Shown here piece by piece: positions 37,806-48,306 of a DNA stretch of 64,000 nt. Source of the DNA: Tetrahymena elliotti 4EA (taxonomy: Eukaryota; Ciliophora; Oligohymenophorea; Hymenostomatida; Tetrahymenidae); assembly GCA_000231825.2 (NCBI GenBank), contig JH720294.1, positions 2,264,654 through 2,328,653 of the forward strand. The letters are read 5' to 3'. The notes beneath the pieces are model-generated. The model did no database searches and was not told the DNA's origin. It saw nothing but the letters and a program-made list of their open reading frames with translations. Position 1 is the first letter of the stretch; every line of letters begins with the position of its first letter. Both the position numbers and the translations under genes were made by a program.

Positions 37806-37973
37806 TCAATAAATTTCAATATATTTTACTTTTGTTAAATCAAAATTAATATCTGGGTAGATTTGGGTCATATTTTTAGAGTAATTAACAATAAGGCTTC
37901 TATAGCTTTCAGTATATTATTTTTCATCAGGGTGAAGGAATTCTTTGTATTCTTTAGGTAAATTTTAACCAAA
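37806..37973 (-). CDS. Candidate terminal exon of an unidentified gene
   Basis: On the minus strand, an acceptor-like tract ending in TAG at 37974-37975 is followed by a 55-residue frame. It starts FGQNLPKEYKEFLHPDEKQY and ends LTKVKYIEIY with TGA. The composition is coding-like: mixed polar and hydrophobic with Pro, Asp and Tyr. No ATG is in frame nearby, so it would be the last exon of a gene whose 5' part lies to the right (38.0-39.7 kb), where I cannot define further exons. It sits 194 bases upstream of the LRR gene start. Confidence 0.35.
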
Positions 37974-38001
37974 CTATTAAAAAAATTTTAATTTATCCAT
38001 A

Positions 38002-39720
38002 AAAGTAAAATATTTTGAATTGCTTCATAAAACAGCTAAATAAAATAAATAAGAATTATTCATAATATTGATTTATACAGTATGTTGCAATAACTAACAA
38101 GTAAAATGATTTGTTTTCAAATTGCTTATGAAAAATAAAAAATTGACATAATATAATTCTGAATAATTAAAGAAACAAATAAATTGAGTAAATAATTATT
38201 AAAAGCATTCAATATAGTAAGAATCAACAAAAATATTAGATTAATTACTATGCTGTAAATAATGTAGGCAACTTATCAAATTCTAATAGTTTATTCAAGT
38301 AAAATAAACTAATAATAATTTTTCTGCAATAAAAATATTATTTGTATTTTTTCAAAAAAAAGAAAAAAAATCAAATTTCAATGAGATAATATCACCATTT
38401 TTTACAATAATTTTTCTTTTGATGTGGTAAAAAATCCAAATTCTTTATTAAAACTTTTTTAAAATTCATATATGTTTGCAAAATTAATTTTAAATTTTAA
38501 ACTGGAATTACTACATATCTTGAATAAATTCAATTTAATTTTATTAAATAAATCATAAATTTTATTAAAAGCTCTATTTAAAATCTGCTCAATTTACCCT
38601 CTTAAAAAAAAAAATTTATTTACAACCACTCACCTCAGTTTAGGACTAAGTCGAACATATATATATTTTTAGATATTCCATATAGTTATGAGTCTTATGA
38701 AATTACTGTTCATTGTTAGATTATTGCTTCATTCCGATATACAATTAAATAGATTGAAAATTTAATATGAGTAGATATTTTTATTTTAAATAATTTAAGA
38801 ATAGCCAAAAGCTTTGAAATTAAATTAAAAAGATCAAATTTTATTTGCGCTATTTGTTTCAAAGGTGAAAAATTCAAACTTTCTCTATTTTCATTATTTA
38901 TCATTCATAGTCTAATAAGAATTATTAGCTTATTTTTTAACATTATTGAATGTAAAATAGATTTTAGTAACATTTTCTTTCGTTCAGGAAATTAGATTTA
39001 AGGCTAAAATGAAGATAGTTATTTCGTCTGTTTTTCCTTTTTAATTGTTTGTTCCTATTTTTTTTTTTGATCAGAAATTATCAACTAATTTTATAAATAA
39101 ACTATAATTAGTATCTTAGATAAATTACCAAGTTTTATCTTGCACTATTTTTTTTAAACAAATTAATAATTAAAAAACAAGCTAAAGTATTTTCGAATTA
39201 AGAAAGATTGAATGAAATGTACTTGCATAGTTTGCTTTTTTTAAGCAAAAGATAAAGATACAAGTTCTCTCAATCTAAAAATGCTGACTGACTCATTTTC
39301 AAATATGTTTTACATACCCCTTCATATTTGGCGATAAAATTTTTTTATAAGTGGAAGATAATTAATCAATTAATCAATCAATCAATCTTCTATTTCTATT
39401 TCACTATTCTCTTTCTGATGTTAATTTAATTAATAGATTTTCCAGATAGAGTCTTAGTCTTAATGTTATTTTCCCATTAATTACATCATTGATTCTTAGT
39501 TTTTGTTAAAAGGCTACTTTTCTATTGCGTACTTTAGTAAATTGTCTAAAAGCTTAAATGTGTCCTATTGATAAAGAAATAATTATCTCTATTGAACATT
39601 TTTTAAATTAGATAGCGCGGCGCTCTTCTGGGGCTATTAAAAGGGAAAAAATCATCATTGTCATTATTCTTATAAATCTTAAAAAAAAAAAAAATTCTAA
39701 CCGAAAAAAATTTAAAAAAA
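38002..39720. other. Intergenic, divergent from the 663-residue orphan gene
   Basis: AT-rich. A minus-strand frame at 38904-38716 (MINNENRESLNFSPLKQIAQ...) might be the first exon of the gene ending at 37806, but no phase-consistent splice links them. A GC-rich spot at 39618-39640 (tagcgcggcgctcttctggg) stands out about 90 bases upstream of the orphan gene's ATG and may belong to its promoter or 5' UTR. Confidence 0.35.
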
Positions 39721-41712
39721 ATGTTCAAACAAATGAATCAAGAAATAGAATAAAATCTTACTTAAAATAGTGAAGATTCTCTTCGTATTAATAGTTGCGA
39801 TGATTTCATAAACTAAGATTACTCTTTTGGAAATAGGCCTATCAAAAGCGAAAAGTATGGTCGCTAGTCTATGAATGTAATAAGAGCTGAGTCAACTAAC
39901 TACACTTCTGAAATATCAAAAGATTAAAGTCTTGTTAATTAATCTGACTCAGTTGGTAGCTTATTTAATAATAGCTACCCTCATTCTTTTTCAGATAATT
40001 AATATCAAATAAATTAGTAATAGATAAATTAGAATAAAATCTGTTAACAAATTAATTATGGGAATTATCTATAGCAGAATAACCATCAAAGTATAAATTA
40101 AGGCACTTAGAATCATTTTTAAAGTGATCAAAATGAAATAGAGCAAGAAGAAGAATAATAATAAGAAATATGTAATTGTAAGTACTTAAATAGCTACCAA
40201 AAATAATTGCAAAAACATTAGCAATAACCCAATTATTTCAACGATGACATCTAAATAGATAAAAATTATTTGTAACCATAAAATTCAATAGGTTCTTAAA
40301 GATAGTTCATAAACTAATAATAGTAGGTGTAATAAAATCGCAAGCCAATAAATAAAAACTTAGAGTATTTAATAAATGAATCTGTCCTTTTTTTAGAGTA
40401 ATCTTCAGAATATGAATATAACTTTTAGCTATACAGCTTATTCTCTCTAAACACCATTATAGATGAGAAAGAATTTGCTATCACCCCAGACTCGACTTAT
40501 GAAGAAGTTTTTTAATGGTATAAAGGAACTGCACAAATATATTCATTTAATAGAGATTTAGATAATCTCTCCAATTCAATATCTGAAATATATTGTTTAA
40601 CTGATGACCACAAAAAAGAGATAAAGAGAATGCTAGCTGTCTATACACATATGATAAGAATAAAATTAGTTCCTTGCATAGTAGTTTAAGGTATGATTTC
40701 AGATCAATAATTACGATTCGCAATTGAAGACATCTAGATCCCAAAAAATGTTTAAGAATTTTATGATATTGGAGAAAACTTTATGCCAGATAGACTCAAA
40801 AAGAAACAAAAATACTACTTAACTTATTCTTATTAGAATCAATCTTCAAATGTTGAAATCAATCCAATGATTCAGATTAAATTAAAATCTTTAAATCGAG
40901 ATTAAATTATCCCAATTTTACTAAAGTAGTCAATCATATCTAAATCATATTCGTATTTCATTTTACAACCAAAGATGCTGAGCAGGTTCTCTCATTATGT
41001 AGAAAGTATACCCTTTAATCCCCTTCCTGTGAATCATGTAAGATATATAATACCTGAATTAATAAATAAAACAAAAACATACATTGATTTTTTCAATGGT
41101 TATAATAATACCTGTTTATTGAGAGCTATTATGTTACCTTTGTTAGTCAATTCTGGGTAAATAAAAGATTCAAAATGGAGGCATAAAAAAGAAAATTATG
41201 GAGGAGATTTTGGAGAAGTAAGCGATTTGTTTATTTTATTTGAATCTAAACTAGTCCTTTATAATGAAGAACGATACATGGGCTTTTTACATGATGATAA
41301 TACAAGCAGAATTATTCCACCAATTAAATCTTCAGCTAATGAAATTGTACCACTAGTATCTAAATCTAGATTAGATCCTGACCTTTAATTCCAATTAGCT
41401 GAGCATTAGGGATTGCTTATTTTTAAAAATGAATCAAATATTCATTGGGAATCAGACTATTACTTTAAAGGAAATTGGTATACTAACTCAAACGTAGAAA
41501 GAAAATGGACACAATTTGTCTTTTTCATATTTGGTACACAAATTACAGAACTACAAAACGAAAACAACAAACCCCTACCTCCATTAGTCTTCAAAGAATT
41601 AGAGACATAAAATCCGATTTAACTTACAGATCATCCTCAAGATTCCATGAACCATTCCTTCTTTTTTATGTCTAAATCAGCACATTTTTGGAGAGTAGAA
41701 AACATAATATGA
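39721..41712 (+). CDS. Intronless orphan protein with Gln/Asn-rich N-terminus, 663 residues
   Basis: One uninterrupted frame from ATG to TGA. Residues 1-~210 are low-complexity, rich in Gln (mostly TAA/TAG codons), Asn and Ser, and look disordered. A CNCKYLNSYQKQLQKH segment at ~155 contains two close cysteines. From ~215 the protein is well-composed and looks globular: YLINESVLFLEQSSEYEYNF, FQWYKGTAQIYSFNRDLDNL, KEIKRMLAVYTHMIRIKLVP, SRFSHYVESIPFNPLPVNHV, WRHKKENYGGDFGEVSDLFI, NWYTNSNVERKWTQFVFFIF. Trp and aromatic residues recur. No signal peptide, no membrane span, no motif I recognise. Good codon composition over 450 residues argues for a real expressed gene, probably ciliate-specific. 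Confidence 0.75.
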
Positions 41713-43296
41713 TCAAAATAATATTAAGAATATAAATTTAAAATATGTTAAATTTTGTTAGTTTAACATACTTATTATATAAAAACACTTAAATAAATAA
41801 GCTAATTATATGCATAATATCCAACATTACATATTAGCATTAATATACTTGTAGAAACTATTAAGTGTTCAAAATATACATACAAAAAATATACTTAAAA
41901 TTTAAAAGAGATTCAAAAATTTGGGTTGGTTGGATCGAATAGGATTTTGGATTTTTTTTTTTTGGGATAGATTGGATTTATTTTCAATTTTTGAATATAT
42001 TATTTTAAAATTTAATAATTTAGGATCTTGCATTCCTTTTATTATTTTTTTAAAAAAAATGTTATTCCATATTTTTGGAATAATTTAATTTTTATTTGTT
42101 TTAACTTTTATGATTTTCAATTAAATCCCTCTTTAAAACTAAAAAAAATAAAAATTAATGCTCTTTATTTTTATTTAATCAATTTCTTGTGGCTGTTATT
42201 AAATTTTTAACTTTTGAGGATAACAATTATTCTGCTGGAATACATATTTTAGGAATATTTAAGAGTCACTTAAATATTAAAAGAATATGAATTTAAGGAT
42301 AGTTTTTATAATTAATATTTTTTATAGTCTGGCTCAATAAGTGTAGAATATTGAATGAAACAAAAATTCATTCTATCATATAATTAAAGAGCACTGACAA
42401 AACTATGTAATATAGATTTAAAAATTCAAGACATCCTCTGTCTTATTTAAATAATTAAAAATATATCATATATTAAAATCTAAAGTTGGAAAATAAATAC
42501 CTACTAACTTATTATAATTATAACTTATTATCAAATAGTAGTAGAATGAGATATCTCAAGAATAAATTTAGCATCGCAAGTAGCATTTTGAGAATAGATT
42601 TTATGAAGTTTAGTTACTGAATGGTACATATTTTTGAAAATAATGAGAAAAATATTTATTTAGTTAATCTTATAAAGTTAATTAAAATTATTTTGTTTTT
42701 TTAATAAGTGTTTAATAATTAGAATACTAATTAATCTATGATTTCATATTTCTTTTTTATGAGGATTTCCTTATAAATTAAGATAATTTTTATTTAATTT
42801 AATAATTAATCAGGGGATTAAACATTTAAAGTAATTTGATTTCAGTATATTTAGTGCCAGTAAAACAAAGCTTATAAAACAATCTTTTGTTCTATTAATT
42901 TGTTTTTTTTTCATATCAAGCAGAAATTTTTTTATATATATATTTTAAAGAGTTCCTTTTAAAGTTTACTGTTTTTAACTAGAAATAGATACCCTTACTT
43001 TTTTCTAAATTATATTCAGATTTATGATTTTTTATATGTAGATCATGAAGTGATGTTTTTTTCCTTACCAAAGTAGAGTTAGCAGATTACCACTTTATTT
43101 ATTTTTTTAGAATCAAACGAATTAAAAAATTTCCAATTCTTGTCTAATTTAAAGACATATATATTTTAAAATTTTTTATTTTGTTGTTCTTAATTTAATA
43201 ATAATGTTGGATTAAAAAGAAATGAATAGCCAATAAATATATTTTTAATTTACTTTAAATGAGAATTAATTAAACTATTTATAAATTTTAAATTTA
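41713..43296. other. Intergenic, no gene seen
   Basis: AT-rich sequence between the orphan gene and the first LRR copy. No supported exons. The right edge is the 3' flank of the minus-strand LRR gene. Confidence 0.45.
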
Positions 43297-46064
43297 TCAA
43301 AATAAATAGTGCTTAACTAATCTCTTTTATTTATAAATTTATCTCATGAATTTTTTGTTGGTTTCGAATTACAACTAATCTCTATTTTTTAAATTATAAA
43401 TTTATATTAATGCTATCTTAATAAAATAAAGTTCTTTAATCATAAAATAAATTAAATAAATGAACCAATTAATGTAATTAATAGATTAGATAATCAGAGT
43501 TAAAAATTATTTGAATAGGCTTTGTTTTGAATCTAATAATTAAAGGAATCAATTGTAATATTTACAAAATATGAAGTGTGAGAATCTATAGCTGAGAGCA
43601 ATTATTAAATTCTTTTGTCATGTTACGAAATCCAATCGTTTGCATTTTATTTTTGCTATTAATATAATAAAAATAAGACAAACAATTTAGAATTCCAATT
43701 TACTAAAAATTTATTGTCAGTTCTTTGATTTTTTTTAAGCCACCTAGCCAAAAACCTATATTCTTTGCTCCATCATTTTCTATCTTGTTGTAGCTTTTTA
43801 ATTAATTAATAATCTTATTATAAAAAAGTAACCAAAAAAAATAATAAACGAAGCTGTCAATTAATTACCTTAAGTTGAGGGTTAATCTAATCAAACTCTT
43901 ACTTTTACCTAAACCTTTTGCAAGACTTGTTGCTATTGAATTATCTACATTACTTTAACTTTAAAATTGATATAAATTCATTTAGTTTATTTAAATATAC
44001 CCACTAAAGAAAAAATTTAGATTGTAAGAAAGTAACTAAAGATATTTTGATTAAATACAAATTTCATACTTCATATCAAGATCTAAAGTCACCAAGCTAT
44101 TCAAATTAGCTATACCAGCTCCCAGATTAAAAAATTCTTCTGATGGCATAAAATTCACTCTATTTGAATATGATTTTAATTTAATTTTCTAAAAGCTTAG
44201 TTAGTTAGATATAAAAATACGAAAGCTATAACTTCAAGTATGCTAAATTAGAACATTTTGCTAAATCATCACCTAACTTACAAGCAAGTTAATTACCAAA
44301 CTAACATTATCTGTTTAAAATAAATCATTTTTTTTTTCAAACTTATTATTGTTGTTTAAATAGTATTAAGAACAGTATTATTAATTTTTAAATTGTAAAG
44401 AGAGATTACGAAAAATTAAGATCAAGAGTTTTTAAGCCAGTTAAGCAATTAAAATTCAATTCAAAAATTTGAGTAGGAGACAAAACCACATCATTTTTGA
44501 CAATGTTAAATCTAAAGAAAGGATTTAATAAAATTAATTTTCATTTTAATTCCATCAAATTTATTTTTTTTTAATAAAAAGAGAATTAGTGTATTTGTAA
44601 TATTAAAATTACGTCATATCCAAAGTGTAGTTAGTTAGATTTTGACAATTTATTATGTTTTTATTTAAATTTTAAATACCAGTTCTACTAATTTAGTTGC
44701 AACTGTTTTTAATAAAAGAAGAATTTGAAAAAACTTTATTTTTGAAAAGCATTGCATATTTCTTCCAATTAATTTCAAAATATTTTTAAAAAAAATGATA
44801 TGAAAATTTAATATTTCCATTTTTCTTCAGAATGTTTAATTATCATGGGTAAAAACTTAAATTTTCATAAATTATTTGAAATCTTTGTTAATTTTGAATT
44901 TAAAACTATACTTTAGCTTCAAATAAAGATTTATAAGGTTCTCACATTTTCCGATTCCTCTGCTTAATCCAGAAATACCATCATCTTTAATTAAATTGTC
45001 TCTTTTTCATAAAATATAGGATGAATGAAATGAGAAAATCAAGACGAATAAATATTTTTTGTACATGAGATAAACTGATAAATTATTCAGATTTACACAA
45101 TTTCCTATCCAATCACCTAAATTGTTCACAATTTGATCATTAATTTTATTACAACTGTTAATTAATTAAAAATATTAACACTCATTTATTCATAAAGTTA
45201 ATTTTAAATAATAATTAATTTACTTTAAGCAAATAATAAAATCTTTTAGATTAGTTAATATTTTAAAAAACTCAATCAATACCAATGCAGCTTTCTCATT
45301 TAGCTTACAGTTGCTTTTATATAAAAGATAGCTTTTTATCAGTAAGAATAAATAATAAAAACTTATTTCATTTAATTTTTCATAAAATTAATCTTATCAA
45401 AAAATTGTTCTTTGTTAAAATAATCTTTCAATAAAAATTAATTAATTAATTTAAAATCCAAAATTTAATTTTTTAGCATAAGATTATCTATCACTCTGAT
45501 ATAAATTAAAAAAAAATTACTTAAATTATAGATTTAAGGACTGTATTTTTTTGCATACTGATATTTTATGAGTTAAATCAAGAGCATTAATATCAGAAAC
45601 TTCTGTATAACTTTATTACAAAAATTTAAAAATGAGAAAATAAAAATAAACTTAAAATTAAAATTAAGCAATAATTATTGATGTTTTAGATATTAATTAA
45701 TAGATAAAGCTGTTCAACTTAATTTACGATAGATTTAAAGTAAACGAAATCAATTTTTAGCACTTTCCTAATCCTTTTCCTAAATCTAAAAATTGGCTTT
45801 CTCTCATGTAATAATTCTATTGCCTTCTGCAGATAAATAAAAGTAGAGAATAAATTATTTGTGTTTTAAATTTTTAAATGTTTAATGTTTACGCTAAATC
45901 TAGATATAACATAGTCATATTATTTAAATCTGAAGATAGAAACTTTTTTATTTAAAAATATTTATTTTATGGAATAGCTAAACTCAAATTTTTGATACTT
46001 CTGTAATTTCATTAAACACATTAATTTTTTTTTCAATTTTATTTTTTACAAATTTATTTCCCAT
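43297..46064 (-). CDS. LRR protein, left copy of a tandem pair (many small exons)
   Basis: The minus-strand start at 46064 reads MGNKFVKNKIEKKINVFNEI, with a Gly-2/Lys pattern that could be N-myristoylated, then a GT donor. Small exons separated by AT-rich introns carry ciliate-style leucine-rich repeats. Examples are ESQFLDLGKGLGKCQKLISF, SDINALDLTHKISVCKKIQS, QIVNNLGDWIGNCVNLNNLS, MPSEEFFNLGAGIANLNSLV, NDGAKNIGFWLGGLKKIKEL and MTKEFNNCSQLQILTLHIL. The last exon ends KQKRLVKHYLF and TGA at 43299-43297. Exon order matches the copy at 48.3-51.3 kb. I could not make every splice phase agree, so exon limits are approximate, and a partly decayed gene is possible. Function unknown; probably cytosolic or membrane-tethered protein binding. 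Confidence 0.6.
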
Positions 46065-48306
46065 TTTCTCTATTTAAATTAAATAAATATTGCATTAATT
46101 TATTATGAAACAAAATTTTGACCTACTATTTATTTCTTTTTAATTTTGTTCTGAAAAGGCCTAGTTTTTTTTATCTAGTAATATTTAATAATGTAACAAT
46201 AAATTTAATTAATAGTATTTTATTTATTAACAACAAAAATATCTTCTATTGTAAGAAAATTTAAATGATAAAATTAGTATGAAATGTATAAATTGATAAT
46301 ACTAAAATAAACAAAAAAGAAGATCATATAAAATTAATTAGAATTCTTTTAATATTTATGTTTTATTTTCTATTATTTTTTGTGGGAATTTTAATTATTT
46401 AAAGAATATAAATATTATTTTTTGTGGGAATTTTAATTATTTAAAGAATATAATATTATTTTTTGTGGGAATTTTAATTATTTAAAGAATATAAATAGTG
46501 TAAATTCTCATTCAGTAAAACCAACTCAGAAAAAACTTTTTATTCAAAACTTGGTCTAATTTTTAAATATTTTAAAAATTAGTCTTAATTGGCTTGGTCT
46601 TAATTTATCAGAATTTATAGTATAATTAGTTAGTTAGCAATATTGTTTTCTTGAATTTTTTAAAAAATAGTAAATTTGTTTAGTTTAGGTTCAAAATATT
46701 TTCATATTAAGTCTATATTCTTTTTTAGAGTAGTTAATATATGCAAACCCTTTAATTACTAAAAAAAAATCTTCTCTACTGGTAATAAATTAAAGAAATC
46801 TTACAAATATAATTGCAAATTTTATTCATTTTTTTACTAAATTAATTTTAGAACTTAGTTTGACTAAGCTATTTATAAATAAATTTGTAAAATCTGTCAA
46901 AATATTAAATAAATAGGTTATTTTTGGCCCTTTATAGAAATATTTTATAGGATTACTCCACTTAATATATCGTTTCCAACTTGCCCCAAAGGGTAATAGT
47001 AGTGGTTGAATGTATAATTAAATTTTTTAATTAGACAGAATCTTAATATTCTTAATTTTTTCTGTTAATCATTATCAATTAACCTAATATTTTCTATTTA
47101 TTTATTCTTTAATGTTTCTATTTTTCTTAATAATTTTATATAAATTGGAAAAATTCCAATTTGTATTTTTTGAAAATATTAAGCAATTTCTGAAAAAAGG
47201 CATAAATTGCTTTTTAAATTATGTATTTTTTATTTTTAAAATATTGAACTCATAATTTTTTATACCATCCACTCTCAAATTTAAGATATAAAAAAAATAA
47301 ATAGTTTTGAATCATAAATCTTAATAACAAAAATGTCTAAAATGAGAGCATATTTAAAAATAATGTTATTTTTATAAATTAAAATATAAATAAAATTAAT
47401 AATATAATATTTATATTGTTTTAATTCAATAATTATGTTCACAAGAAATATTTTTGCATTTCATCTTAGATGATATACTTCAATCTATAAATCTGTAATA
47501 ATAATAATAATCTAGATTTAGTTAATTCATAGTTATTTTTTATTAAAGCTTCTTTCTTATTTTATTTTCGTTATACAAATCCACTTATTATTTTTGCAAA
47601 AATTCTAACTAAGATAGGAAAGTATGTGTCTTAATTTCAAATATGTTGTAAATTAGAAGATCTTCAATTAGAGTGTAGATGGTAATTGTTAGGGATACAA
47701 CAAATTAATTTTTCTTATTAGGCCGAATAAATTAATTTTTACTTTACGAAAATTTTATTAGGTTCAAATTCAAAGAAATAGTTTTTGATCACCTAATACC
47801 AAGAATATTTGGTATTGATCTGTCATAAAAACCAAATATGAAAATTAACAAACGTTTACATTATTAAAATTATCTTTACTAGTTCAAATGTAAAAATTAT
47901 ATTTTAAAATAATTAATTTTTTGAAGTTTTCAGAATGAATTCTATTGTTCTGATCATTATGCATTCATTCACCCAAAAGCAAAAAATATAAATGTTAACT
48001 TTTAGGAGGGATTTTCTTTTGAGTAAATTTTTTAAATTATTAAATTTTATTTAAACAAAATTAATATTTGGTAAAAAATTTGGTAAAACTGAATGAATTT
48101 TATTCTCTCTTCTTTCTTTATCAAATACTAAATACTGAATTTAAATATTTTAAAATTTTTCTAATACTATGAGTAAAGACATAAAGACTAAATTTTGAAT
48201 CGTTTTTTTTTGTTGAAGGGTAATAAAATGTTAATAAATAAATTAAAAATTGAATTTTTAAATTTATAGAATATCATACATATTTAAAAAATATAAATAG
48301 AACATT
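46065..48306. other. Intergenic between the two LRR copies
   Basis: Contains the 41-42-base minisatellite listed separately. Otherwise AT-rich with no supported gene. It separates the start of the left LRR copy from the end of the right one, so any promoter of the left copy is here. Confidence 0.45.
46371..46496. repeat. Minisatellite, three copies of a 41-42-base unit
   Basis: The block tgtgggaattttaattattt occurs at 46381, 46423 and 46464, each time followed by aaagaatataa and an AT-rich joint. Units are nearly identical, with a one-base length difference, implying recent expansion. It lies ~310 bases upstream of the left LRR gene's start codon. Confidence 0.9.

Noticed and set aside
37980..38001. 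ATG at 38001 as start of the 55-residue minus-strand segment
   Set aside because: Counting the T run shows this ATG is out of frame with the segment, so it cannot start it without a frameshift.
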